NCBI RefSeq assembly: GCF_002224285.1
Contig: NZ_CP022436.1
Location: 744,001-808,000, forward strand
Reading direction: 5' to 3'
Source of the DNA: Arthrobacter sp. YN
Lineage (GTDB): Bacteria > Actinomycetota > Actinomycetes > Actinomycetales > Micrococcaceae
DNA: 64,000 nt
Shown here: piece after piece, positions 17,528-26,228 of the stretch
How the letters are laid out: each line of letters starts with the position of its first letter
Numbering within the stretch: position 1 is the first letter of the stretch
Program-made: the position numbers and the translations under genes
Notes under the pieces: model-generated
Seen by the model: only the letters and a program-made list of their open reading frames with translations
Databases searched by the model: none
What the model was told of the DNA's origin: nothing

Positions 17528-19066
17528 ATGTCCCGCGCACGCATCACCCTCGACCGCGACTTCACCATTGGCGAGGTACCCCGACGACTCTTCGGCTCCT
17601 TCGTGGAGCACATGGGCCGTTGCGTCTACACCGGCATCTATGAGCCCGGGCACCCCGAGGCTGACGAGAACGGCTTCCGCCAGGACGTCATGAAGCTGGT
17701 CAAGGAACTCGGCGCCACCGTCATCCGCTACCCCGGCGGCAACTTCGTCTCCGGCTACAACTGGGAAGACGGGATCGGCCCGAAGGAGAACAGGCCGCGC
17801 AGGCTCGACGGCGCCTGGCACACCGTAGAGACCAACGCGTTTGGCCTGCACGAGTTTGTGGACTGGTCCAAGCAGGCCGGCACGGAAATCATGGAAGCCA
17901 TCAACCTTGGCACCAGGGGAGTGGACGCAGCCCGCGAGATCGTGGAGTACGCCAACCACCCCGGCGGAACCTACCTGTCAGACCTCCGCGCCAAGAACGG
18001 CCACAAGGAGCCCTTCAACATCAAGCTTTGGTGCTTGGGCAACGAGCTGGACGGGCCGTGGCAGATCGGCCACAAGACCGCCGACGAATACGGCCGGCTG
18101 GCACAGGAAGCCGCCAAAGCCATGCGGTTCGTGGACCCCTCGCTTGAACTGGTGGCCTGCGGCAGTTCCAGCTCCAGCATGCCCACCTTCGGCTCGTGGG
18201 AGCAGACCGTCCTCACCCACACTTACGACGAAGTGGACTACGTTTCCCTCCACGCCTACTACCAGGAACACGAAGGCGACGTGGGCAGCTTCCTGGCCTC
18301 CGCCGTCGATACTGACTATTTCATTGAGTCAGTGGTGGCCACCGCGGACGCCGTGCGCGCCAAGGGCAAGCACAAGAAGCACATCAACCTGTCCTTCGAT
18401 GAGTGGAACGTTTGGTACCAGCGCGGCCTGGACACTGAGGACCAGCCGCACAATGTGGCCAAGGCAGGGTGGCGGGAGCACCCCCGCGTGATCGAGGACA
18501 AGTACAACGTCACCGATGCCGTGGTGGTGGGCACGCTGCTCAACTCGCTGCTCCGCCACGGTGACCGCGTGAAAATCGCCAACCAGGCGCAGCTGGTCAA
18601 CGTGATCGCACCGATCCTCTCGGAAGAGAACGGGCCGGCGTGGAAGCAGACCATCTTCCACCCGTTCGCCCGCATGGCCGAGCTCGCCAAGGGCCAGATC
18701 CTGCGGCTCTCGGTGGACTCGGACAAGTACTCGAATGCGCGGTTTGGCGACACAGACCTGGTGGATGTCAGCGCTACGTGGAACGAGGAAACGGGCCGCG
18801 TGGCACTCTTCTTCGCGAACCGCGGCTTGGAAGAAGCGGCCGACGTCGAGGTTGCCCTGCGCGGTCTCGACGCCCGCCAGGTGATCCGCGCCGAAGTCCT
18901 CGAAATTCCTGAGGGCGGCGACCGCTTGACCATCAACACCCAGGACCAGCCGGGCCGTGTTGGCCTGACGGCCCTGGACGGTGTGAAGGCGACTGGTTCC
19001 GAACTCCGCCTGACGCTGCCCGCCCTGTCCTGGGCCGTCGTCGAGCTTGACGTGGTGAAAGGCTAG
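17528..19066 (+). CDS. abfA: Alpha-L-arabinofuranosidase, GH51, intracellular
   Basis: A 512-residue GH51 retaining glycosidase releasing terminal alpha-L-arabinofuranose from arabinan or arabinoxylan oligosaccharides. The (beta/alpha)8 barrel carries LWCLGNELDGPWQIG (acid/base Glu in GNE, near residue 175) and SFDEWNVWYQ (nucleophile Glu, near residue 297); a C-terminal beta domain closes with LPALSWAVVELDV. No signal peptide, so it works on imported substrate. I start at ATG 17528, after AAGGAG; an ATG at 17489 would add 13 residues lacking conservation. It is the last gene of the importer operon and is followed by a strong hairpin. Confidence 0.93.
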   Translation: MSRARITLDRDFTIGEVPRRLFGSFVEHMGRCVYTGIYEPGHPEADENGFRQDVMKLVKELGATVIRYPGGNFVSGYNWEDGIGPKENRPRRLDGAWHTVETNAFGLHEFVDWSKQAGTEIMEAINLGTRGVDAAREIVEYANHPGGTYLSDLRAKNGHKEPFNIKLWCLGNELDGPWQIGHKTADEYGRLAQEAAKAMRFVDPSLELVACGSSSSSMPTFGSWEQTVLTHTYDEVDYVSLHAYYQEHEGDVGSFLASAVDTDYFIESVVATADAVRAKGKHKKHINLSFDEWNVWYQRGLDTEDQPHNVAKAGWREHPRVIEDKYNVTDAVVVGTLLNSLLRHGDRVKIANQAQLVNVIAPILSEENGPAWKQTIFHPFARMAELAKGQILRLSVDSDKYSNARFGDTDLVDVSATWNEETGRVALFFANRGLEEAADVEVALRGLDARQVIRAEVLEIPEGGDRLTINTQDQPGRVGLTALDGVKATGSELRLTLPALSWAVVELDVVKG

Positions 19067-19082
19067 TCGCTTACCCAACTGA

Positions 19083-19130
19083 GTAACAGCAAACGTCGCT
19101 ATGAGCACTCATAGCGACGTTTGCTGTTAC
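19083..19130. terminator. Long perfect hairpin between abfA and the DsbA-like gene
   Basis: Two 22-base arms (GTAACAGCAAACGTCGCTATGA and its exact complement) flank a 4-base GCAC loop. It lies between convergent genes and would act as a terminator in both directions, although no long T run follows. The perfect pairing over 22 bases is longer than a minimal terminator needs and may represent a dispersed palindromic element. Confidence 0.7.
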
Positions 19131-19164
19131 CTGGTTGGGTTAACGCACGACGGCGGTTGGCTGG

Positions 19165-19863
19165 CTAGATCGCGCAGCCGTCGGGCCCGCAGGCCTCGGC
19201 GTCCGAGGCGCCCACCGGGATCAGGGGGTTGGCTTCCTGCCAGGCCTGGTTCAGGGCCTCGCTGAAAAGTTCGGCAGGCTGGGCGCCGGAGATGCCGTAC
19301 TTGCGGTCGATGACGAAGAACGGGACGCCGGTGACGCCGATGGCGCGGGCCTCATTGATGTCCTGGTTGACCTCTTCGGCAAACTTGTCGGAAGTGAAGA
19401 GCTCTGCCACTTCGTCGGACGGCAGCCCGAGCGTCGCACCGAGTTCCGTGAGGTATTCCTGGTTGCCGATGTCCTTGCCATGCTCAAAGTGGTCGCTGAG
19501 CAACTGCTCCTTGGCTGCGTCCTGGCGGCCGTGGGAAGCGGCAAGGTGGATGAGGCGGTGAGCGGTGAAACTGTTGGCCACCACCACCTTGTCGAAGTGA
19601 TAGTCCAGGCCTTCGCCCTTGGCAGTCTCGGTGACGTGGGCGAACATCTGCTTGACCTGCTCTGGAGCCATACCCTTGCGCTTGCTCAGGTAATCCAGCT
19701 CCGTTCCGTCGTAGTGCTCCGGAAGGGAGGGGTCCAGCTGGTAGCTCTTCCACTCGATGTCCACCGAATCACGGTGCGGGAACTGTGTCAGCGCGGTCTC
19801 GAAACGGCGCTTGCCGATGTAGCACCACGGGCACGCGACGTCTGACCAGATCTCAATCTTCAT
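19165..19863 (-). CDS. FrnE-like DsbA-family oxidoreductase
   Basis: A 232-residue cytoplasmic thioredoxin-fold protein. The redox motif CPWC lies at the end of the first strand (EIWSDVACPWCYIGKRRFE), the helical insertion spans the middle, and the cis-Pro loop is GVTGVPFFVIDRKYGISGAQ near 185. The C-terminus ends in two more cysteines (ACGPDGC). This matches the polyketide-associated FrnE/YwbO group of disulfide oxidoreductases. I start at ATG 19863 (MKIEIWSDV); an upstream ATG at 19923 only adds a basic extension. Confidence 0.88.
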   Translation of the reverse strand: MKIEIWSDVACPWCYIGKRRFETALTQFPHRDSVDIEWKSYQLDPSLPEHYDGTELDYLSKRKGMAPEQVKQMFAHVTETAKGEGLDYHFDKVVVANSFTAHRLIHLAASHGRQDAAKEQLLSDHFEHGKDIGNQEYLTELGATLGLPSDEVAELFTSDKFAEEVNQDINEARAIGVTGVPFFVIDRKYGISGAQPAELFSEALNQAWQEANPLIPVGASDAEACGPDGCAI

Positions 19864-20099
19864 GCTCTGGACAACCCGTTGGGCCAGCCGGTCATTCCGT
19901 TCAGGCCTTGTTATTTTCGTCACCCCTTGGGCAGCTATTGCGGGGTGGGCGGGCCGCGCCTAGTGTTTGAAAGAGGTTATGCAGACAGCCTGTTAGGCGC
20001 TTTGCCGCCACCCACCAATCGCGAGAACTGGGCCGCGATCGACGCTGGACCGGGTCCGTTTTCGCGGGCTTGGCAGATTCTTGTCGGAGGCCTCCAATC

Positions 20100-21134
20100 A
20101 TGCGCATTGGACTCATTGTTGGGCCGTGGTTTACGGTTCCCCCTCACAAATACGGCGGCACCGAAAGAGTGGTGGACGCCCTCGCCTGCGCCTTGGTGGA
20201 GGCCGGGCACGAAGTCCTTCTGGCCACGGCGTCGGACAGCACCTGTCCCGTCCCCATGGTCCCGGGACTGGACGTGTCAGATCCTGACGGGATGGGGACC
20301 AGCCTGTCCGAGCTGCACCACGTGATCAAGGCCTACGCGGGCCTTCAGGACGTGGACATTATTCATGACCACACTCTGGCCGGCCCGCTTTACGCACATC
20401 GCCCGCCCGGGATTCCGGTGGTGACCACCATCCACGGGCCCCTTACCCAGCGGACCGCGGACCTTTACCGGGACATGGCACTGAACACCGCCATTGTGGC
20501 CATCTCCCACGACCAATGCAGCGGAGTCCCTGATCTGCCCATTACAGCCGTCATCCACCATGGGATTGACCTATCCCAGGTTTCAGTAGGTGGGGGTAAG
20601 GGAGGCTACGCGTGCTTCGTGGGCCGGATGTGCCCCGACAAAGGCCTTCTTGAAGCAGTGGCCGTGGCGCGTCAGGCAGGGGTTCCTCTGCGCATTGCCG
20701 CGAAGATGCATTCCCCTGATGAGAAGCGGTTCTTCGACGAAGTGGTGGAGCCGATGCTGGGCCCCAACGAAGACTTCCTGGGCGAGCTCTCGGATCCCGA
20801 GAAGTACGAGCTGATGGGTGATGCGTATGTCCTGCTCAACCCCATCCAGTGGCCTGAACCCTTTGGCTTGGTGATGATCGAAGCCATGGCTACTGGAACG
20901 CCCGTCCTGGCGACCCCTATGGGTGCGGCACCGGAGATCCTGACCCACGGGGTCAACGGATTCCTCGCCTCTTCGAGGGAGATGGCCGGATACATCGACG
21001 CCGTGGCGGGGATCAGCCGGGACGCGTGCCGCCGCTCGGTGGAGGAGAATTTCACAGCCGCCCGCATGGCTGCCGACCATCTGGAACTTTACGCCCGCGT
21101 CAGGACCCACCGGGAGGAGGCTGCCCGGCCATGA
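20100..21134 (+). CDS. Glycosyltransferase family 4
   Basis: A 344-residue GT-B retaining glycosyltransferase. The N-terminal domain starts MRIGLIVGPWFTVPP with the GGTERVVDALA loop; the C-terminal nucleotide-sugar domain has FVGRMCPDKG, NPIQWPEPFGLVMIEAMATGTPVLA (the EX7E region) and GVNGFLAS. Start ATG 20100 follows GGAGG by 11 bases. It overlaps the debranching-enzyme-like gene by 4 bases (ATGA), so the two are co-translated; a role in making or remodelling a glucan or glycoside is inferred from this pairing. Confidence 0.88.
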   Translation: MRIGLIVGPWFTVPPHKYGGTERVVDALACALVEAGHEVLLATASDSTCPVPMVPGLDVSDPDGMGTSLSELHHVIKAYAGLQDVDIIHDHTLAGPLYAHRPPGIPVVTTIHGPLTQRTADLYRDMALNTAIVAISHDQCSGVPDLPITAVIHHGIDLSQVSVGGGKGGYACFVGRMCPDKGLLEAVAVARQAGVPLRIAAKMHSPDEKRFFDEVVEPMLGPNEDFLGELSDPEKYELMGDAYVLLNPIQWPEPFGLVMIEAMATGTPVLATPMGAAPEILTHGVNGFLASSREMAGYIDAVAGISRDACRRSVEENFTAARMAADHLELYARVRTHREEAARP

Positions 21135-23266
21135 CAGCTTGGAACGCCGACCCGGAGGCCGGTACCTCGGAATTCGGCGCGGTGACCGTCGTCGAAGGAT
21201 CTTCCTTCTGTATTTCCGGGCATACCGGTGACATCCACGGTGGTGGGGCACAGGGCGCCTACTACCAGGACACCCGCATTGTGTCCCGCTGGATTCTCCG
21301 GATCAACGGTGCTTTCCGGGAGCCGTTGGTGGCACGCAATCCGACTGCTTTTCAGGCGGAATTCGTGGGGCGGGCCCTTTCGGCGGACGGTAAGTTCGAC
21401 AGCCCCTTGGTGGTTCAGCATCAACGGCATGTGGGATCCGGCCTCAGGGACGACATCACCATCAGGAACTACTCCGGACAGACCGCCACATGCAACATTG
21501 ACCTGCGGATCGATGCCGACCTCGCCGACCTTTTCGACGTCAAAGGTGGCCGGACGGGCAAGGCCGGGGCCGCGGTGAAGACCGTGCACAAGAAGGAACT
21601 TCACATCGAGTCCGGACACCCCAACGGGGAACGCCGCGGCGTGTCCTTCCGTGCGTCCGGTGCCAAGCCCACCGAGGACGGCCTGACCTTTCACGTCAGC
21701 ATCCCACCCCGCAGTCAATGGACCACCAGTGTTATCGCCATCCCGCTCACCAACGGCAAGGGCCCGGACGAGCCCTTTACCGAGACCACACCTTTGCACC
21801 ACACCCCCAGCGTCCGGCGCCACGCGGCCTGGGAAGAGCACGTACCCCGGATCGCTGTGACGGATGCCAACGTGGAGGAAGTCCTGGAGCGGAGTCAGCG
21901 CGATCTGGGTTCGCTGCGGATCTTCGACCCCGCCCACCCAGGGCGCGCAGCGGTGGCCGCGGGAGCGCCGTGGTTTATGGCGTTGTTCGGACGCGACTCA
22001 CTCTTGGCCTCCTACATGTCGCTCATGGTGGATCCCAATCTGGCAGCCGGTACCTTGCAAACCCTGGCAGCGCTGCAAGGCAGCAAGGTTGACGTCGACT
22101 CCGAGGAAGAACCCGGACGGATGCCCCACGAGGTGCGGCTGGGGGTCACGGCTGGACTCGCCTTGGGCGGGACCGCTTACTACGGAACCGCAGACGCGAC
22201 GCCCCTGTTCGTTTCCACGCTGGGCGAGCTCAGCAGATGGGGCCTTGGCGCGGACATCATCGACTCCCTCCTTCCGCACGCCGACCGTGCCATCGAATGG
22301 ATGGAGCAGTACGGGGACCGCGACGGTGATGGCTTCATCGAATACCAGCGGCCAAACGACCATGGACTGGTGAACCAGGGATGGAAGGACTCCTGGGACG
22401 GCATCAACTTCGCGGACGGCCGGATGGCGGAAACACCCATCGCCCTTTCCGAAGTGCAGGCCTACGCGTACGCGGCGTACGTCGGGCGTTCGCTGTTGGC
22501 GCGCGCGGCGGGGGACACCGCCGTCGAACGCCGATGCGCGGACCGCGCCGAAGCGCTGAAAGCCGCCTTCAACGAGGCCTTCTGGCTACCGGACCGCGGT
22601 TACTTTGCGCTGGCGCTGGACAAGGACAAGAAGCCCGTGGATTCCTGTACGTCCAACATGGGGCACTGCCTGTGGGTGGGCATCGTGGACGAGGACAAGG
22701 CGCCGCTGGTGGCTGAGCGGCTGATGTCGCCCGAGATGTTCACAGGATGGGGCATCCGGACTTTGGGTTCGGACATGGGCGCGTACAACCCCGTCAGCTA
22801 TCACAACGGCTCCGTCTGGCCGCACGATACCGCGCTGGTCGCCACCGGGCTCATGCGGTACGGCTTCGTGAAGGAAGCCAGCCGGATTGCGAGCGGATTG
22901 TTCGACGCCGCCGAGCACTTTGGCGGTCAACTTCCGGAGTTGTTCTGCGGCTTTGACCGCAGCGACTTTGCGGAGCCGGTTCCGTATCCGACGGCGTGTT
23001 CCCCGCAAGCATGGGCGGCTGCGGCGCCGGTACAACTGGCCCGGATCCTGCTGCGCTTCGATCCGGACTTCACCCGGAACGTGCTGCACCTGGCGCCGAT
23101 ACTGCCCGACGCTTATGGGTCGTTCCGCGCGGACAACGTGCTGCTGGGGCGCTCGCGGATCACGGTGCAAGCCTCCGGGTCGTCCGGGACCGTGACCGGG
23201 CTGCCGGCCGGGCTCGAACTGCGTTCCGACCCCCGGCCTCCGCTGGCCGGGGACTTGTTCGGCTAG
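21131..23266 (+). CDS. Glycogen debranching enzyme-like amylo-alpha-1,6-glucosidase
   Basis: A 711-residue two-domain protein. Residues 1-210 are the bacterial-type debranching N-terminal beta domain (FGAVTVVEGSSFCISGHTGD, QDTRIVSRWILRING). From about 280 an (alpha/alpha)6 catalytic domain has APWFMALFGRDSLLASYMSL, the acid segment NQGWKDSWDGINF, SNMGHCLWVGI and YHNGSVWPHDTALVA. This domain set is found in amylo-alpha-1,6-glucosidases (GH133 or related). The ATG overlaps the glycosyltransferase stop and is preceded by AGGAGG. It may act on glycogen-like or glucosylated storage compounds. Confidence 0.88.
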   Translation: MTAWNADPEAGTSEFGAVTVVEGSSFCISGHTGDIHGGGAQGAYYQDTRIVSRWILRINGAFREPLVARNPTAFQAEFVGRALSADGKFDSPLVVQHQRHVGSGLRDDITIRNYSGQTATCNIDLRIDADLADLFDVKGGRTGKAGAAVKTVHKKELHIESGHPNGERRGVSFRASGAKPTEDGLTFHVSIPPRSQWTTSVIAIPLTNGKGPDEPFTETTPLHHTPSVRRHAAWEEHVPRIAVTDANVEEVLERSQRDLGSLRIFDPAHPGRAAVAAGAPWFMALFGRDSLLASYMSLMVDPNLAAGTLQTLAALQGSKVDVDSEEEPGRMPHEVRLGVTAGLALGGTAYYGTADATPLFVSTLGELSRWGLGADIIDSLLPHADRAIEWMEQYGDRDGDGFIEYQRPNDHGLVNQGWKDSWDGINFADGRMAETPIALSEVQAYAYAAYVGRSLLARAAGDTAVERRCADRAEALKAAFNEAFWLPDRGYFALALDKDKKPVDSCTSNMGHCLWVGIVDEDKAPLVAERLMSPEMFTGWGIRTLGSDMGAYNPVSYHNGSVWPHDTALVATGLMRYGFVKEASRIASGLFDAAEHFGGQLPELFCGFDRSDFAEPVPYPTACSPQAWAAAAPVQLARILLRFDPDFTRNVLHLAPILPDAYGSFRADNVLLGRSRITVQASGSSGTVTGLPAGLELRSDPRPPLAGDLFG

Positions 23267-23273
23267 CCGTTTT

Positions 23274-23804
23274 TTATAGCCGGTGTTCCATCACGTAGTC
23301 GTGTTCCACAGTGGTGCCGAGTGTGAAGGATTTGGTGCCGACGCGCTGGAACCCGCTCTTCTCGTAGAAGCGGATGGCTTTGGCATTCTCGCTGTTCACG
23401 CCCAGCCACACCCCTGATGCGCCCTTATCCGCCGCATCAGCCAGGGAGGCTTTGATGAGTTGTGATGCGGCGCCCTTGCCGTGGTGCTCGGGGTGGACGT
23501 AGCACTTGCTCAACTCCGTGGAGGGGAGGGCGGAAAGTACCGAGGCGACGTCGGGGTCGGTGGACGGCTTGGCAATCAGCATGGTGTACCCCAGCAGCTG
23601 CCCGTCGTCGTCGAGCACCAGGATGGTGATGTTGGCGTCGGCGAGGTAGTCCGTGAAGTTGTCCTCGCTCAGCGTCTTTTCGAGGTGGGCCTGGATGTCA
23701 GCCGCTGACGAACCCGGCGGGCAGGCCAGCGGGAAGGTGACGGCGGCAAGCTCAGCCAGCTTGCCGGCGTCGTGCGTTGTGGCGGTGCGGATGGTTTCAG
23801 TCAC
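23274..23804 (-). CDS. GNAT-family N-acetyltransferase
   Basis: A 176-residue acetyltransferase. Motif A is LSKCYVHPEHHGKGAASQLI near residue 110 with the acetyl-CoA pyrophosphate loop (HGKGAA), and motif B is NSENAKAIRFYEKSGFQRVG near 145. Substrate cannot be read. Converges on the debranching-enzyme gene with a 7-base gap, and follows the fructan operon on the same strand but is separated from it by a strong hairpin. Confidence 0.88.
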   Translation of the reverse strand: MTETIRTATTHDAGKLAELAAVTFPLACPPGSSAADIQAHLEKTLSEDNFTDYLADANITILVLDDDGQLLGYTMLIAKPSTDPDVASVLSALPSTELSKCYVHPEHHGKGAASQLIKASLADAADKGASGVWLGVNSENAKAIRFYEKSGFQRVGTKSFTLGTTVEHDYVMEHRL

Positions 23805-23815
23805 GTGGTCCCCCG

Positions 23816-23880
23816 GGAGTTTTTGTACAGGTAATGCCCCTAAGAACGAATCTTAGGGGCATTACCTGTACGAAAACTCC
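23816..23880. terminator. 30-bp-arm hairpin after the fructan operon
   Basis: Arms 23816-23845 and 23851-23880 pair over 30 bases with a single T:G mismatch and a 5-base loop (ACGAA). GTACAGGTAATGCCCCTAAG begins the perfectly paired inner part. The outer part pairs GGAGTTTT with AAAACTCC, giving the T-rich tract of an intrinsic terminator in either direction. It ends the minus-strand fructan operon and insulates the GNAT gene. Confidence 0.8.
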
Positions 23881-25235
23881 TAACCCACAGTGGGGGTGGA
23901 GCGGATGGCGTTGGTTGCCCTGTCCGCAAGTACTTGCGGTTCACTGCCCGAATCGAGGATGGTGTTGCGTGTTGATTCGGGATCAACCAGGACAGCCGTC
24001 ACGGCGAGGGCATTAGCTGCGTCTGTTGTCAGCAGGGCATCTACTTGTGCTTCGACGCAATCGTCGCTGGCGGTGGCGTGCACGTTCATTGCAACGACGT
24101 GGTTGTTGGACACGAAATTCCCTGCCCCTTCGCGCAAACGGATGATGACCGGCGTCGCGCCTTCCGGACGGATGCTCACCGAATCGATGATCTGGGAGAA
24201 GTGGTTGCCGATGACGGAGTTGTTGCTGCCGCTGACACTCAGGACTCCGTGCAGGTCATCCAGCCCGTTGTCGATCCCGAGGAAAGGTGTCCAGGGCTCG
24301 TGGTCACGGAGGAAATGATTGGTAGCCACGAGGTTTTCCGAGCTGTTCCCGTCCAAGACAACCATGCCGGCGTAGAAGGAATGCAGTCGGTTGTTCGTGA
24401 CGCTTGAACGGGTTACGCCGTTGAAGTGGACGCTGCTGGCCCCTCTTGGAAAGACGTTGTTGGCGGTGACAAGGAGCCCGCCGTGGTTTTCCGCGTAGAT
24501 GGAATGACCCTTGAAACCGGCACCGATCAGGTTGTCGGTGATTTTGGACGCCTGTCCCCAGCCACGCAGCTCGATGCAGCTTCCACATTCCGCGATGAAG
24601 TTGTTGTGGATGGACAGCGCGTCCGCGTTGTGGATGGTCAGGGCGTGTTCCAGGTAGATAAAGCCCATCTCATTGACGCGGAAGGAATCGTTGGCACTGG
24701 AGACATGAATACCGGTCTTGCCATTCACATAGCTGTTTTCCGCGGGCAGGTCCGAGCCGTCCGGAGCGAAATGGAGCCCATCGATGCAGAAGTTGGCAAA
24801 CTCCACCGAACTGATCCGGGGACGGCCCGCACGCTCAACAAGGAAGGCAGCTCCCTGGGACGGGACAGCGTTGGACCGGTCAGTGCCCTCGCCAGCCGGG
24901 AGCAGGTCCACCAGGACGCGGCTCCCGCCCGGCCACAGTTCGTGCAGATCGGGCCATTCGTCTTCGGGGACGTTGAACCGGATGCTTGAGGACGTGAACC
25001 CGTGGCCCGAGCCTTGGATCCTGAGGAAGCTGATGTCTATCAAAACCTGAGTGCGCAGGCGGTAGTCACCCGGCGGCAGGTAGATCACCGCTCCAGGCTT
25101 TCCGCCGTCGTTCACGGCTGAGGCGTTCTGCCGTTCCTTGATGTCAGCGATGATGCTGTTGATGACCTCGCCGACGTCCTCGACCGGGTTGCCGATGGGC
25201 CAGTTGGTCACGTCGTAGTAGTTCTTGCTGGACAT
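23880..25235 (-). CDS. GH91-family enzyme, probably intracellular difructose anhydride hydrolase
   Basis: A 451-residue right-handed parallel beta-helix protein of GH91, the family of inulin fructotransferases and difructose-anhydride (DFA) hydrolases. Family blocks: NSIIADIKERQ, PGAVIYLPPGDYRLRTQV, GSGHGFTSSSIRF, NSYVNGKTGIHV, and DALSIHNNFIAECGSCIEL, in which an Asp and a Glu 11 residues apart match the catalytic pair described for IFTase. There is no signal peptide: I start at ATG 25235 (MSSKNYYDVTNW) after AAGGGAA. It lies in an operon with importer, GH32 and fructokinase genes, so hydrolysis of imported DFA to inulobiose is the likely role (inference). Last gene before the hairpin. Confidence 0.82.
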   Translation of the reverse strand: MSSKNYYDVTNWPIGNPVEDVGEVINSIIADIKERQNASAVNDGGKPGAVIYLPPGDYRLRTQVLIDISFLRIQGSGHGFTSSSIRFNVPEDEWPDLHELWPGGSRVLVDLLPAGEGTDRSNAVPSQGAAFLVERAGRPRISSVEFANFCIDGLHFAPDGSDLPAENSYVNGKTGIHVSSANDSFRVNEMGFIYLEHALTIHNADALSIHNNFIAECGSCIELRGWGQASKITDNLIGAGFKGHSIYAENHGGLLVTANNVFPRGASSVHFNGVTRSSVTNNRLHSFYAGMVVLDGNSSENLVATNHFLRDHEPWTPFLGIDNGLDDLHGVLSVSGSNNSVIGNHFSQIIDSVSIRPEGATPVIIRLREGAGNFVSNNHVVAMNVHATASDDCVEAQVDALLTTDAANALAVTAVLVDPESTRNTILDSGSEPQVLADRATNAIRSTPTVG

Positions 25236-25275
25236 GGCTTGAGTTCCCTTGATGTGGTGGGTTGTTTGGGCGTAG

Positions 25276-26217
25276 TCAGATGGCAGGTTGGTGTTCAACC
25301 AAGTCAGCCAGCAGTTCGTCCGACGTCGGTGGGTTGGCGCCTGCGCGCCGCACTGTGATTGCCGCGGCCTTAGTGGCCCTTCGTCCCAACGATTCCAGGG
25401 CTTCCTGCGGTAAGCCGACCGCCCCGGTCAGGAGAAGCCCGTAGATCAGGGCGGACATGTACGAGTCTCCGGCGCCAATGGTGTCCACCACGGTGGACTT
25501 CAAGGATGGAACCAACAGCCGCGTGCCGGGGGTCGAAAGCATGGATCCATCGGAGCCCTTGGTGACCACAACAAGCCCGGCCCCAAGGTCCAATATGCGC
25601 TGTGAAGTGTCTTCGAGCGACCAGCCCGGGTAGAGCCACCGCGCGTCCTCGTCGCTGAGTTTGACCACCTCGATGAGGGGGATGAGGCCCTCGAAAATGG
25701 TCTTTGCCTCGGTCTGGCTGCCCAGCAGGGCAGGGCGGACGTTGGGATCGTAGGTGACCACGCATCGCTGATGCACCTGTTCAAGGAGTTCCCGCACGGC
25801 GGATGCTCCAGGTTCCAGGAAGGTGGCGATTGATCCCGTGTGCAGGATTTTTGGCACGGTCACGGGGGCAATTGCGGGAAGCTCCCATTGGATGTCGAAG
25901 TCGTAGTGGGCTGAACCGTCCGACGCCAGGGTGGCGGTGGCCGTAGCGGTCCGGCCGGGCCTCCCGGCAGTTGTCAGGAGTTCGACGCCGGCGCTCGCCA
26001 AATGCCGCTCAATGGCAGCACCGTGGTGGTCGTCTCCGATGGACGTCAACAGGGCGGTTGGCACGTTGAGCCGGCCGAGGCCGTAAGCAACGTTGGCGGG
26101 TGATCCTCCCGGGTGCTCAACGGTGCCCCGTGACGAAACGACTATGTCGATCAGAGCTTCACCGACAACTACGACGTCGGCGCCCGCGCCTGGGCGGGTT
26201 CCGTGTACCTTGTTCAT
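25276..26217 (-). CDS. Fructokinase (PfkB family)
   Basis: A 313-residue ribokinase-fold kinase converting fructose to fructose-6-phosphate. The substrate signature PGGSPANVAYGLGRL is near residue 37 and the ATP/anion-hole signature VVDTIGAGDSYMSALIYG, with its catalytic Asp, near 240. It lies between the cytoplasmic GH32 and GH91 genes, 11 and 40 bases apart, consistent with trapping the fructose they release. ADP-dependent or other sugar specificity is unlikely but not excluded. Confidence 0.9.
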   Translation of the reverse strand: MNKVHGTRPGAGADVVVVGEALIDIVVSSRGTVEHPGGSPANVAYGLGRLNVPTALLTSIGDDHHGAAIERHLASAGVELLTTAGRPGRTATATATLASDGSAHYDFDIQWELPAIAPVTVPKILHTGSIATFLEPGASAVRELLEQVHQRCVVTYDPNVRPALLGSQTEAKTIFEGLIPLIEVVKLSDEDARWLYPGWSLEDTSQRILDLGAGLVVVTKGSDGSMLSTPGTRLLVPSLKSTVVDTIGAGDSYMSALIYGLLLTGAVGLPQEALESLGRRATKAAAITVRRAGANPPTSDELLADLVEHQPAI

Positions 26218-26228
26218 TCCTGCTTCTC

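Noticed and set aside
20583..21251. Antisense open frames over the glycosyltransferase and many other genes
   Set aside because: High-GC coding DNA produces long open frames on the opposite strand; the sense frames carry recognisable domains and ribosome sites, the antisense ones do not.
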